Origin: Imperialibacter sp963977595
GTDB taxonomy: Bacteria; Bacteroidota; Bacteroidia; Cytophagales; Cyclobacteriaceae
Direction: 5' to 3'
Assembly (NCBI RefSeq): GCF_048007035.1
Contig: NZ_CP180355.1
Span: forward strand, 6,792,910 to 6,856,909
DNA length: 64,000 bases
Shown here: piece by piece, positions 31,886-40,946 of the stretch
Numbering within the stretch: position 1 is the stretch's first letter
How the letters are laid out: each line of letters starts with the position of its first letter
Program-made: the position numbers and the translations under genes
Notes under the pieces: generated by a model
Told to the model about the DNA's origin: nothing
Database searches by the model: none
Seen by the model: the letters and a program-made list of their open reading frames with translations, nothing else

Positions 31886-32962
31886 ATGAAACTATCGGAG
31901 TATCTCCTCACATCCCCTTATTACCTATTCTGGAAAGTCAAAAAACTATTTGACCCAAGTGACCCTGTCATAGATTTTTACATAGGAGAAATGATGGACT
32001 ACTTTATTATGGAGCCTGTCATAAGAAAGTTTCCCCAATCCCGAATTGTTGCAAAAAACGCCCATATCAAAAAGGAGCTCGAATCACTCGGGGTGGCAGC
32101 CATATCCTGGCCCTCCTTTCCTGATGTCGTTATAATGGCCAGACATGCCATGCACGAATTTCCCATTGACAATGTGATCAAAATAGGAATGGCGCATGGT
32201 GTGTACCAGTTCAAAAAATTCATCAAAGCCAAAAAGTACAATGTTTTTCAGCGTTTCTTTATGACCTCTCAGGAGCACATGCTGATGGCAGAAAAAATTG
32301 GTGTAAAATGCGGAGTAGCTATTGGTTGCCCGAAACTGGATCAAGCTTTTAACGGTGAAATTGACGATGCCTATCTTGAGGAACTAAAGACGTCTTTGCA
32401 TTTGGATCCAGCAAAACCCACCGTGATGTTCTCCGCCACCTGGGACAAGTCGGGCATGTCGGCTATCCACCTGTGGCATGAAAGGATAGAAGAGCTGAGC
32501 GATACCTACAATGTGATGGTGACCCTTCATCCGTTTATGAGCAAACGATATACGGATAACATACGTGGCAAAAAGAGCATCATCTACATTGACAGCTACA
32601 ATACCGTTCCCTACCTGATGCTGGCCGACGTTCTGGTTTCGGACACCAGTAGCATCATTGGCGAGTATTGTGCCTTCAACAAACCTATCGTCTCCTTCAA
32701 AGTGGATACAGGCACCAGATTAACTGAAGACATCAAGGAGCTGATTAGCTCCATCAGCATCTCCGTCCAATCATTTGACGAGGCAAAAATTGCCATTGAA
32801 AAATCGTTAAGTAACGACACCCTTGGGGCGGCCCGGAAAGCAGCCAATAAGAAATTCTTCTATGCGCTCGATGGAAAAGCAGCCGACAGAGCAGCCGAAG
32901 AAATTGTAAAGGTGCTGCAAGAAAATAACCTGCATACCGACACATCATTGGTGCAGGTTTAA
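31886..32962 (+). CDS. CDP-glycerol glycerophosphotransferase-like (TagB/TagF-type) GT-B protein
   Basis: It encodes 358 residues. The C-terminal half has the signature of the TagB/TagF family: a VMFSATWD strand, VTLHPFM near the middle, and LMLADVLVSDTSSIIGEYCAFNKPIVSF (SDxSSxxxE) for binding the CDP-linked donor. In Gram-positives these enzymes build teichoic acid; in Gram-negatives homologues add phosphoglycerol or similar groups to capsule or LPS. The N-terminus (KLSEYLLTSPYYLFWKVKKLF) is an amphipathic, membrane-associating helix. No tagD, polymer or sugar-transferase gene is adjacent. Other GT-B enzymes such as 2-epimerase-like proteins are a weaker alternative. Confidence 0.7.
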   Translation: MKLSEYLLTSPYYLFWKVKKLFDPSDPVIDFYIGEMMDYFIMEPVIRKFPQSRIVAKNAHIKKELESLGVAAISWPSFPDVVIMARHAMHEFPIDNVIKIGMAHGVYQFKKFIKAKKYNVFQRFFMTSQEHMLMAEKIGVKCGVAIGCPKLDQAFNGEIDDAYLEELKTSLHLDPAKPTVMFSATWDKSGMSAIHLWHERIEELSDTYNVMVTLHPFMSKRYTDNIRGKKSIIYIDSYNTVPYLMLADVLVSDTSSIIGEYCAFNKPIVSFKVDTGTRLTEDIKELISSISISVQSFDEAKIAIEKSLSNDTLGAARKAANKKFFYALDGKAADRAAEEIVKVLQENNLHTDTSLVQV

Positions 32963-33108
32963 GACCGGGCAACTACCTGTTCACCAATCCAGCCGACCCC
33001 AATTTAATTGACAATACTTTGTTCCTTGCCTTAAATAACCCTCACTTTTTTATAGATTCGTTTTGGTAGCCACCAATCATTTTCGACCTCACACACCGCA
33101 AAACTCCA

Positions 33109-35577
33109 TTGGAAAACCTGATCAAAGACGGAAAGCAGAGGTTTGTCAAAAAAGGCTGGAAGCCATTTGATTTTCAGGTTGATACCTGGCGGGCCTTTCT
33201 TGAGGAAAAGTCCGGTTTACTCAATGCACCTACCGGAAGTGGCAAAACCTATGCGCTTTGGGTACCCTGCCTGCTTGAGTACATGAGAGAACATCCCGCC
33301 GACTATAAGAAACCCAGAAAGAACGGCTTGAGAGTCCTTTGGATCACGCCACTGCGTGCACTGGCGAGAGATATTCAAATAGCCATGGAGGGCATGTGCA
33401 CCGACTTCGAAATTCCCTGGGAAATCGGCATCCGAACAGGCGACACCAGCACCTCCGACAGAGCAAAGCAGAAAAGATCAGCCCCGGAATGCCTGGTCAC
33501 CACACCCGAAAGTCTCCACTTACTTCTCAGCCAAAAAGAAGCGATCAATTATTTCAAATCGCTTACCACCATCATTGTTGACGAGTGGCACGAGCTTTTG
33601 GGAACCAAGCGGGGAGTTCAAATTGAACTGGCCTTTTCCAGGCTTCGGGCCACCAACCCGGGCAACCTCAAAATATGGGGCGTGTCGGCCACCATTGGCA
33701 ACCTCGATCAGGCCCGGGAGGTGCTGCTGGGGCCAACACTATTCCCAGGCAGTGTCGCTATCAAAGCCAATATTCACAAAAAAATAGAAGTGATCTCCGT
33801 GCTGCCCGACGAGGCTGAGAAGTTCCCGTGGGGCGGGCACCTCGGTGTAAAAATGATGGATAAAGTACTCCCAATCATCGAAAAGAGCAAAACCACCCTA
33901 CTTTTCACCAACACCCGCTCTCAAACAGAGATTTGGTACCAGCAGATTTTGCACGCAGCGCCTCACCTTTCTGGTGCCATGGCTATGCACCACGGCAGCA
34001 TGGACAACAATGTGAGGAAATGGGTGGAAGAAGCCTTGCATGCAGGCAAACTGCAATTGGTAGTCTGCACCAGCAGCCTGGACCTTGGTGTCGACTTCAG
34101 GCCTGTAGATACCGTCATCCAGGTCGGAGGGCCCAAGGGTGTCGCTCGCTTCATGCAGAGAGCAGGCAGAAGTGGTCACCAGCCTGGCGCTACCAGTAAG
34201 ATTTACTTTGTGCCTACCCATTCATTAGAGTTGATCGAAGGTGCCGCCCTTCGCTCAGCCATTGACAAAGACTACTACGAAAGCAGAAAACCGCTGGAAA
34301 AGTGCATGGATGTGCTGGTGCAATACCTGGTAACACTTGCGGTCGGCGAAGGCTTTATACCCGACATCATTCTCAACGAAGTAAAGCAAACCTATTGCTT
34401 TAGCGCCCTCAGCCAGGAAGAGTGGCAATGGGCATTACAATTTATTACCACTGGGGGCAGCAGCCTCGGTGAATATGATGAGTTTTCGAAGGTCGAAATA
34501 ATTGAGGGAGTCTATCGGGTAACCGACTGGCGAAAGTCTACCATGCACAGGTTGTCCATCGGCACCATCGTTGGCGACCCCTCCCTCAGGGTGAAATACC
34601 TGACGGGTGGCAATATTGGCACCGTAGAAGAAAGCTTTGCCTCGAAGCTAACAAGAGGTGATGTATTCTGGTTTGCAGGCCGCAATCTTGAATTCATCAT
34701 GATCAAAGACATGACGGTGCTCGTAAGAAAAGCGAAGAAAAAGCGTGGTCTGGTACCCCGCTGGGGCGGTGGAAGAATGCCCCTCTCCTCTCAACTGTCC
34801 ATCCTCATCCGCCAAAAATTGGAGCAAGCCGCCCTTGGCGACTTCAGCGATATTGAACTGGAAACTATCCGGCCTATCATCGAATTGCAGCAACGGTGGT
34901 CGATAGTGCCTGACGCAGGCAAGCTCCTCATTGAGAAAGTAGAAAGCCGATTCGGACACCACCTTTTCATCTATCCTTTCGAAGGTAGGTTTGTACACGA
35001 GGTGCTCGGAGGTCTTGTCGCCTACAGAATCGGCAAACTTGCGCCAATATCGTTTTCAATAGCCATGAACGACTATGGCTTCGAATTACTAACCGACGAA
35101 CCAATCCCCATCGAAGAAGCACTGGAGCTGGACCTTTTTTCCACCACCAACCTATTAGAAGACATTCACCACAGCATCAATGAGTCGGAAATGGCCCGTC
35201 GGCGGTTCCGGGATATTGCTTCCATCGCTGGCCTTGTTTTTCATGGCTTCCCTGGAAAAACGATCTCCAACAAACACTTGCAAGCTAACTCGCAGATCAT
35301 CTACAAGGTTTTTGAGGACTACGACAAAGAAAACCTGCTTCTCAAGCAGGCAATGGATGAAGTAATCACCCTTCAAATGGAGCAAAGCAGACTGCTGGAA
35401 GCTGTAGACAGAATCAACTCACAGCAAATCACCCTGATGTACCCGCCCCGGCCAAGCCCCTTCGCCTTTCCCATCATGGTGGAGTCGCTGAGGGAAAGGC
35501 TCACTACCGAAAGCATTGAAGACAGGGTGATAAAATTACAGCAGCAGTTGGAGAAATTTGCCGACAGCCAGGGCTAG
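33109..35577 (+). CDS. Ligase-associated DNA damage response DEXH-box helicase (Lhr-like)
   Basis: It encodes 822 residues of an SF2 helicase. Motif I is NAPTGSGKT (39-47), motif II VDEWHELLG, motif III SATIGN, a CTSSLDLGVDF strand, and motif VI QRAGRSGHQ. A C-terminal Lhr-core region follows. It matches the helicase of the bacterial ligase-associated repair cluster, normally found with an ATP-dependent ligase, an exonuclease and PdeM. PdeM is present here at 36060, but ligase and exonuclease are not in the window. The start is TTG at 33109: no in-frame ATG lies upstream without a long gap, and the next internal Met would cut into the helicase domain. Confidence 0.9.
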   Translation: MENLIKDGKQRFVKKGWKPFDFQVDTWRAFLEEKSGLLNAPTGSGKTYALWVPCLLEYMREHPADYKKPRKNGLRVLWITPLRALARDIQIAMEGMCTDFEIPWEIGIRTGDTSTSDRAKQKRSAPECLVTTPESLHLLLSQKEAINYFKSLTTIIVDEWHELLGTKRGVQIELAFSRLRATNPGNLKIWGVSATIGNLDQAREVLLGPTLFPGSVAIKANIHKKIEVISVLPDEAEKFPWGGHLGVKMMDKVLPIIEKSKTTLLFTNTRSQTEIWYQQILHAAPHLSGAMAMHHGSMDNNVRKWVEEALHAGKLQLVVCTSSLDLGVDFRPVDTVIQVGGPKGVARFMQRAGRSGHQPGATSKIYFVPTHSLELIEGAALRSAIDKDYYESRKPLEKCMDVLVQYLVTLAVGEGFIPDIILNEVKQTYCFSALSQEEWQWALQFITTGGSSLGEYDEFSKVEIIEGVYRVTDWRKSTMHRLSIGTIVGDPSLRVKYLTGGNIGTVEESFASKLTRGDVFWFAGRNLEFIMIKDMTVLVRKAKKKRGLVPRWGGGRMPLSSQLSILIRQKLEQAALGDFSDIELETIRPIIELQQRWSIVPDAGKLLIEKVESRFGHHLFIYPFEGRFVHEVLGGLVAYRIGKLAPISFSIAMNDYGFELLTDEPIPIEEALELDLFSTTNLLEDIHHSINESEMARRRFRDIASIAGLVFHGFPGKTISNKHLQANSQIIYKVFEDYDKENLLLKQAMDEVITLQMEQSRLLEAVDRINSQQITLMYPPRPSPFAFPIMVESLRERLTTESIEDRVIKLQQQLEKFADSQG

Positions 35578-35633
35578 CAGATTGCTTATTTTTGTTCTAC
35601 TTCCCTATATTTAAGCAAACATCATCACTCATT

Positions 35634-36053
35634 ATGCGAATTCTTGTCTTTATTGCTCTTTTGCTTTGTTCCTACCTCCCTCAGGCACAGTCAATAACTG
35701 GCCAGTGGGTAACCATTGACGACAACACAGGCAAAAAGCGATCAATAGTGGAAATATATGAGAGCGAGGGAAAGTATTTCGGTAAAATCATTAAGCTTTT
35801 CAGGGAACCCGGTGAAGAACAAGACCCTGTGTGTGACGAATGTGAAGACTACCGAAAGGGCAAAAAAATAATAGGAATGAATATCATCACCGATATGAAA
35901 AAAGAGGGAAGTGAGTTGGAGGGTGGTGAAATTATGGATCCTGAAAATGGGAACATCTACAAATGTAAAATATGGAGAGAGGGCAATGAACTAAAAGTCA
36001 GAGGCTATCTCTACTTTCTCTATAGAACCCAAACGTGGCTGCCACAGGAATAA
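35634..36053 (+). CDS. DUF2147 family secreted protein
   Basis: From ATG 35634 (MRILVFIALLLCSYLPQAQ) it encodes 139 residues with a signal peptide. The first in-frame start, 35592, would put 14 residues ahead of the signal and is unlikely. The mature part has the DUF2147 pattern: GQWVTIDDNTGKKRSIVEIY at its start, a GKIIKLFR strand, Cys-containing DPVCDEC, and MDPENGNIYKCKIW with a GYLYFLYRTQTW end, forming a small lipocalin-like beta-barrel. Its function is unknown. It sits between the helicase and pdeM, which usually neighbour each other, and may simply be inserted there. Confidence 0.8.
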   Translation: MRILVFIALLLCSYLPQAQSITGQWVTIDDNTGKKRSIVEIYESEGKYFGKIIKLFREPGEEQDPVCDECEDYRKGKKIIGMNIITDMKKEGSELEGGEIMDPENGNIYKCKIWREGNELKVRGYLYFLYRTQTWLPQE

Positions 36054-36059
36054 ACATAC

Positions 36060-36704
36060 GTGAAGGATTCATTGGAGTTCACCCTACTTGAACAATCGCT
36101 GGTACTTTCGATCCATAAATCCATCTTTTGGAAAGAGCAGGATTGCCTCATTGTCTCCGACCTTCATCTGGGCAAGGCGGGGCACTTCCGAAAAGCTGGC
36201 ATCCCTATCTCATCCAAAGTTCACGTTGAGGACCTGGATAAGCTTGATCTTCTGCTGAACACGTATCAACCAAAGCGACTGGTCATGCTGGGAGACCTTT
36301 TTCATAGCGACAAAAACAATGAGTGGGAAGCATTCACCATCTGGCGAAATCAATATGAAGGGCTGGAGGTTACCCTTACAATGGGCAATCATGACATTAT
36401 TGCAACCAGCAACTACAGGAAAATTAATGTTGATGCCGTAGATGAACTTACTTTGGGCCCCTTTTTTATGAGTCACCACCCGACTGAAAACAGCTTCGGG
36501 TACAACCTTGCCGGTCACCTCCACCCCGGCATAAGCCTGCAGGGAAAGGCAAGACAGGGCGTGCGCATCCCTTGTTTTTATTTTGGCCAGAAAGGGGCTC
36601 TGTTGCCAGCATTCGGTAATTTTACAGGGTACGTTGCCATTTCCCCTGGCAAACAAGACAAAGTTTTTGCTGTAACTCCCACTTCCATCATCACCATTCA
36701 ATGA
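36060..36704 (+). CDS. pdeM: Ligase-associated DNA damage response endonuclease PdeM
   Basis: It encodes 214 residues of a calcineurin-like metallophosphoesterase. Metal-binding motifs are in order: SDLHLGK, GDLFHS, MGNHD, SHHP and GHLHPG. The family is a single-strand-type endonuclease/phosphoesterase of the ligase-associated repair cluster. It begins 7 bp after the DUF2147 stop (GTG at 36060 opens MKDSLEFTLL), consistent with co-transcription with the helicase. It probably processes damaged DNA ends before the helicase and ligase act; this role is inferred from the family. Confidence 0.88.
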   Translation: MKDSLEFTLLEQSLVLSIHKSIFWKEQDCLIVSDLHLGKAGHFRKAGIPISSKVHVEDLDKLDLLLNTYQPKRLVMLGDLFHSDKNNEWEAFTIWRNQYEGLEVTLTMGNHDIIATSNYRKINVDAVDELTLGPFFMSHHPTENSFGYNLAGHLHPGISLQGKARQGVRIPCFYFGQKGALLPAFGNFTGYVAISPGKQDKVFAVTPTSIITIQ

Positions 36705-36800
36705 AAAGCATTAATTTACATTTTATAACTTTACAATTTCTTAATATAAACCTGGGGGGTTACTTGACCAGCTATTTCAGTATTAAAGCAAAAGCCGCCA

Positions 36801-37340
36801 ATGAAAGATGACGAGATTCTTGCAAAAATAAGCAAGGGTGACGAGACGGCTCTGGACTACTTGTACAGGAAGTATTACAGGATGATGACGAAGATCGTCT
36901 TGTCCAACAATGGTACAGAGGAAGAGGCGAAGGATGTATTTCAGGAGGCTTTGATCGTTTTTTGGCAAAAGGCTGTGAGTGGAAATCTTGTGATGACCTC
37001 GAAAATCAGTACTTTTTTGTACAGCATCTGTCTCAATCAATGGAGAAAAGAGCTGGACAGGAAAAGTCGGCTTTCAAATGAAGAGAAAGATGGAGAGGAA
37101 TTTCAGGAGCATGACGCAGAAGAAAAGGCACGTATTATCCAGGAATGCATTGGCGATCTTGGGGATATTTGCAAAAAGCTGCTAACTTATTATTATTTCG
37201 ACGGTATGTCGATGAATGATATAGCAGAGAAACTTCAGTTTGCGAACACAGACACAGCAAAGACCAAAAAGTACAAATGCATGAAACGACTTGATCTGTT
37301 GATCAGAAGTAGGTATAAAGAAGAAGACTTTCTCGACTAA
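36801..37340 (+). CDS. ECF-type RNA polymerase sigma factor
   Basis: It encodes 179 residues. Region 2 is marked by DYLYRKYY and AKDVFQEALIVFWQKA (binds the -10 element and core polymerase). Region 4 is marked by LLTYYYFDGMSMNDIAEKL and a helix-turn-helix ending KKYKCMKRL (binds the -35 element). The length is typical for ECF sigma factors. It ends 2 bp before the next gene, a membrane protein with the layout of an anti-sigma factor. Together they probably form an envelope-stress or nutrient switch. Target promoters are unknown. Confidence 0.88.
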   Translation: MKDDEILAKISKGDETALDYLYRKYYRMMTKIVLSNNGTEEEAKDVFQEALIVFWQKAVSGNLVMTSKISTFLYSICLNQWRKELDRKSRLSNEEKDGEEFQEHDAEEKARIIQECIGDLGDICKKLLTYYYFDGMSMNDIAEKLQFANTDTAKTKKYKCMKRLDLLIRSRYKEEDFLD

Positions 37341-37342
37341 GA

Positions 37343-38266
37343 ATGAGTAACACGGACTTTAAAGAACTTATTGAGCAGTACCTGACAGGAACCATCTCCG
37401 ATGGCAACAAAGCTGTCCTGGAATCTAAACTTGCCTCAGATGTCTCGCTTAGAGCTGAAATGAAAACTCAGAGCGACATGGTTTCCGGTTTGAAAGAATT
37501 CCGTAAGGCCGAACTAAAGACCAGGCTGGACAATGTTCCGTTAGAAGTTGGCGTGTTGGGCACCCTTGGCCAATCTGCTGTGGTAAAAGTGGCGGCAACT
37601 GTAGGCACAGCCATCCTGCTAGTGGGAGGCATGTACTACTTTAGTGAAGACGCTACTAACCCTGCTCCTGAAATTGGGCAAATGAACCCAATCACTTCTT
37701 TCGAACAAGATAAAACTGCCCCTGACATAGCACTCAGAGAGCTTCCTTCCGTTGAAACGCCAGCCAAGCCAGTTGAACATAAGCAGCAACTCGCATCTGC
37801 TGCATCAACCTCCAAAGCAACAGCGGCTGAAGATATAGCGGACGTTGCGGTACCTGCCACCGAAGAAATTACTCCCACATTTGAAAAGCCAACAGTTGCT
37901 GAGTTTGAAACTGATGAGGAGTTTGAGGTTGAAGCAGTTGGCAAAGAAGATGCTCTGGCTGAAAGTGACCCTATTGAAATTAACAAGCCAATAGATATCG
38001 AGGTCAAATCTGAGGCTGGTAGCAGCAACAAGCTGCAATATCAATTCTACGAAGAAAGGCTGTACCTGTATGGCAACTTCGAGGAAATTCCTTACGAAAT
38101 ATTGGAGATCAATAGCAAGGATGGCAAACGGATTTACCTGTTCCATCAGGACGTTTACTACAAGCTAAGCTACCCAACCAAGAAGATCAGTACACTTGAA
38201 AAAGTTACCAACGAGGATCTTCTGAGCGAGTTGAAGATTTTCAGAGACAACAAGGCGCTTAATTAA
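37343..38266 (+). CDS. Single-pass membrane protein, putative anti-sigma partner
   Basis: It encodes 307 residues. The N-terminal about 75 residues are cytoplasmic and helical (FKELIEQYLTGTISDGNKAVLESKL), like a short anti-sigma domain. One membrane segment lies at about 77-97 (VVKVAATVGTAILLVGGMYYF). A long acidic, Ala/Pro/Glu-rich periplasmic linker follows (about 100-225). The C-terminal about 80 residues (LQYQFYEERLYLYGNFEEIPYEILEI to the end) form a small conserved-looking domain. No zinc-binding HxxxCxxC motif was seen. The role is inferred from position directly behind the sigma factor and from topology; the sequence itself is not a family I recognise. Confidence 0.65.
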   Translation: MSNTDFKELIEQYLTGTISDGNKAVLESKLASDVSLRAEMKTQSDMVSGLKEFRKAELKTRLDNVPLEVGVLGTLGQSAVVKVAATVGTAILLVGGMYYFSEDATNPAPEIGQMNPITSFEQDKTAPDIALRELPSVETPAKPVEHKQQLASAASTSKATAAEDIADVAVPATEEITPTFEKPTVAEFETDEEFEVEAVGKEDALAESDPIEINKPIDIEVKSEAGSSNKLQYQFYEERLYLYGNFEEIPYEILEINSKDGKRIYLFHQDVYYKLSYPTKKISTLEKVTNEDLLSELKIFRDNKALN

Positions 38267-38280
38267 AGCGCCTTTTTATT
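38252..38280 (+). terminator. Intrinsic terminator of the sigma/anti-sigma unit
   Basis: AAGGCGCTT (38252-38260) pairs with AAGCGCCTT (38266-38274), with loop AATTA and then TTTTATTT. The stop codon lies inside the hairpin. Confidence 0.88.
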
Positions 38281-38343
38281 TCCCTTCCTGCCCTATAAGT
38301 AGCTGCAAATTACTATTTTTGGCTTTTCCCCGGTAAAGCTCAA

Positions 38344-39240
38344 ATGGCTACATACGAGAAGAAAGTCAGAAAAAAGAAAAAACTAGGCAGCTACCCTTTC
38401 GTAAGCGTAGTATTCAGCATATCTCTTGCCTTGTTTGTCCTGGGCCTGTTCGGCGTCTTTTTCCTGCTAACAAACAACCTTACCCGTTTCATTCAGGACA
38501 ATATTGAGGTGCAAGTTTACCTGAACAAAAACGTCACTGAATCAGAAAAAATACAGCTGCAGAAAACGCTCGCCGATAAAGACTATGTAGCCAAAAAAGA
38601 AGGGAGCCAGGTGGTTTTAATTTCCAAAGAAGAAGCTGCCAAAGAATTTATCAAAGAAACCGGCGAAGATTTCACCCAATTCATCGGAGACAACCCCCTC
38701 AGAGACTTGATTATCCTTAAGATAACTCCTGATTACCAGTCCACTGAAAAGCTCACGCAGATAAAAAGTGAATTGGAAAGTATAAGAGGAGTATTTGAGG
38801 TCGTTTATCTCGACAACCTCGTTGAAAGCATCAACAAAAACCTGACAAAGATCGGCCTGGTGCTCATTGGCTTCTCGGCTATCCTATTGCTGGTCGTTGT
38901 CATTCTGATTAACAATACCATTAAGCTGGCACTTTTCTCGCAGCGCTTCCTCATCAGAAGCATGCAACTGGTGGGTGCCACTGCCGGCTTTATTCAAAAG
39001 CCGTTTCTTATGAGAGCCACATTGTATGGCTTGCTGTCTGCAATTATTGCCGGTGCAGGTCTTTTTGTGCTTTTGAAATATGCCAATTCAAAAATCGAAA
39101 ATCTGGCAGATTTGCAACGAACCGACGAGCTACTTATTCTTTTCGGCAGCCTGCTGCTGGTAGGTATGCTGGTGGGCTTCGGCAGCACTTACAGAGCTAT
39201 CAACAAATATCTGAAAATGTCTTTGGACGAATTATATTGA
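38344..39240 (+). CDS. ftsX: Cell-division permease-like protein FtsX
   Basis: It encodes 298 residues. FtsX pairs with the ATPase FtsE and relays division signals across the inner membrane to peptidoglycan hydrolases. TM1 is at about 20-45. A periplasmic loop carries IEVQVYLNKNVTESE and LIISKE-type strands (about 50-165). Three more membrane helices follow (about 170-190, 220-245, 265-285). The motif LIRSMQLVGATAGFIQKPFLMRA is the FtsX permease core. ftsE is not next to it, which is usual in Bacteroidota. It opens the conserved ftsX-DUF3098-uppP-truB-ribF block. Confidence 0.93.
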   Translation: MATYEKKVRKKKKLGSYPFVSVVFSISLALFVLGLFGVFFLLTNNLTRFIQDNIEVQVYLNKNVTESEKIQLQKTLADKDYVAKKEGSQVVLISKEEAAKEFIKETGEDFTQFIGDNPLRDLIILKITPDYQSTEKLTQIKSELESIRGVFEVVYLDNLVESINKNLTKIGLVLIGFSAILLLVVVILINNTIKLALFSQRFLIRSMQLVGATAGFIQKPFLMRATLYGLLSAIIAGAGLFVLLKYANSKIENLADLQRTDELLILFGSLLLVGMLVGFGSTYRAINKYLKMSLDELY

Positions 39241-39244
39241 AGAA

Positions 39245-39460
39245 ATGAGCAACAAAGAAAAATTTCCATTCCAGAAGATAAACTATATCATCATGATTGC
39301 CGGGGTGTTAGTACTGTGCCTTGGATTTATCATCATGACACTCGATACTAAGCCGTATGGTTTCGGATTTGCCGGGCTAACGCTGGGCCCCCTTACCGTG
39401 CTCGCTGGCTTCATCATCGAATTTTTTGCGATTTTTTATCAGCCCAAAGAGAGTAAATGA
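39245..39460 (+). CDS. DUF3098 small membrane protein
   Basis: It encodes 71 residues with two membrane helices (about 13-34 and 43-64) and the conserved TKPYGFGFAGLTLGPLTV stretch of DUF3098. It starts 4 bp after ftsX and overlaps uppP by the ATGA arrangement, so it is in the same transcript. Function unknown. Its constant position between ftsX and uppP in Bacteroidota suggests envelope or division work. Confidence 0.88.
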   Translation: MSNKEKFPFQKINYIIMIAGVLVLCLGFIIMTLDTKPYGFGFAGLTLGPLTVLAGFIIEFFAIFYQPKESK

Positions 39461-40248
39461 ACATATGGGAAGCCATTGTCCTTGGCATAGTTCAGGGACT
39501 GACCGAGTTTTTGCCGGTTAGCAGCAGCGGCCATATTGAAATCGGAACCGCCATCTTCGGCATTCAGTCTGAAGACAACCTCCTGTTCTCCATTGTTGTG
39601 CACGCTGCCACTGCGCTAAGCACGATCGTCATCTACAGAAAGGACATTCTGCAACTCATTGTAGAGCTATTTAAGTTTCAATGGAACGACTCCACCAAAT
39701 TCGTTTTTCAAATAGCCTTATCCATCATTCCGGTAGGTATTGTGGGTGTTTTTTTTGAAGATCAGGTCGAATCTTTCTTTGGCGGACGAATCATGCTGGT
39801 GGGGTCTATGCTGATAATAACAGCTGCACTACTGGCATTCACCCACTTTAAAAGGAACAATGAGGGAGAACTAACTTTTCCCAAGGCATTCGTTATAGGT
39901 ATCGCTCAGGCCATTGCTATCCTTCCTGGCATTTCAAGATCTGGCGCTACTATTTCCACCGGACTGCTGCTGGGTATCAAAAAAGATGTTGTGACCAGGT
40001 TCAGCTTCCTTATGGTGTTGGTACCAATCCTGGGGGCTGCTTTCCTTAAACTGCTTGATTTCTTGAAGACGCCAGAAATTGCCAGTCAGGTAAGTGCCAC
40101 GGCCCTATCACTGGGCTTCCTGGCTGCATTTGTCTCAGGCATGGCGGCCTGCCAGTGGATGATTAGCATAGTAAGGAAGGGCAAACTCATCTACTTCGCT
40201 GTTTACTGCCTTATCGTAGGAATAATTGCCATATTTGTTAGCCTGTGA
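39457..40248 (+). CDS. uppP: Undecaprenyl-diphosphatase UppP (BacA)
   Basis: It encodes 263 residues. This polytopic membrane enzyme dephosphorylates undecaprenyl diphosphate to recycle the lipid carrier for peptidoglycan and surface polysaccharides, and it confers bacitracin tolerance. The signature GIVQGLTEFLPVSSSGH is near residue 10, and the second motif, ILPGISRSGATIS, near residue 150. The length fits the family. It overlaps the preceding DUF3098 gene by 4 bp and the following truB start by about 4 bp, so it is part of a tightly coupled operon. Confidence 0.95.
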   Translation: MNIWEAIVLGIVQGLTEFLPVSSSGHIEIGTAIFGIQSEDNLLFSIVVHAATALSTIVIYRKDILQLIVELFKFQWNDSTKFVFQIALSIIPVGIVGVFFEDQVESFFGGRIMLVGSMLIITAALLAFTHFKRNNEGELTFPKAFVIGIAQAIAILPGISRSGATISTGLLLGIKKDVVTRFSFLMVLVPILGAAFLKLLDFLKTPEIASQVSATALSLGFLAAFVSGMAACQWMISIVRKGKLIYFAVYCLIVGIIAIFVSL

Positions 40249-40946
40249 GAGGAAAGAAGCGCTACGACTTTGAGGCTGGAGAGACCATCGGCATAGATAA
40301 ACCTAAGGAATGGACCTCTTTTGATGTGGTGAAGAAAGTTCGCAACACAATAAGGATAAAGAAAGTGGGCCATGCAGGAACGCTCGATCCTTTGGCGACG
40401 GGCCTGCTAATCATCTGCACGGGCAAAGCAACCAAAACCATCAATCAGATCCAGGAGCAAAGAAAGAAGTACACCTGCACGCTGGTGCTGGGCAAAACCA
40501 CACCAAGCGTCGATTTGGAAACAGCTTTTGACAGGGAAACCGACACCCAACATCTGTCGGCAGACCAGGTGGCAGAAGTCCTTTACAGTTTTCAAGGCGC
40601 TATTCAACAGGTACCGCCGGTCTATTCCGCCATCAAGGTGGATGGGAAAAGGGCTTACGAAAGTGCCCGAAAAAATGAAACACTTGAACTGAAAGCACGT
40701 GAAGTAACTATTTACTCGCTGCAGGTATTGAATATGAACCTTCCCGAAGTGGAGTTTGTAGTGGAATGCTCAAAGGGCACCTATATCCGAAGTCTTGTGA
40801 GAGACATAGGTGAAAAGCTTGGTGTGGGTGCCTACATGTCGGCCCTTCGCAGGAACTCTATCGGTGATTATCAGGTTGAAGATGCCTTTACCATTGAGGA
40901 GTTCACCAGTATTTTTACATCAAAGCCAGGAAATGAAAGTAGTTGA
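40245..40946 (+). CDS. truB: tRNA pseudouridine-55 synthase TruB
   Basis: It encodes 233 residues from a GTG start at 40245 overlapping the uppP stop. It makes pseudouridine at tRNA position 55. The catalytic Asp48 lies in GHAGTLDPLATGLL. QVPPVYSAIKVDGKRAYE and a CSKGTYIRSLVRDIG motif confirm the family. It lacks a long C-terminal PUA domain, the short form usual in Bacteroidota. The 3' end overlaps ribF by 14 bp. Confidence 0.94.
   Translation: MRGKKRYDFEAGETIGIDKPKEWTSFDVVKKVRNTIRIKKVGHAGTLDPLATGLLIICTGKATKTINQIQEQRKKYTCTLVLGKTTPSVDLETAFDRETDTQHLSADQVAEVLYSFQGAIQQVPPVYSAIKVDGKRAYESARKNETLELKAREVTIYSLQVLNMNLPEVEFVVECSKGTYIRSLVRDIGEKLGVGAYMSALRRNSIGDYQVEDAFTIEEFTSIFTSKPGNESS

Noticed and set aside
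40810..40932. Longer N-terminus for ribF
   Set aside because: It lies inside truB in another frame, and the extra residues do not resemble the family. ATG 40933 fits.
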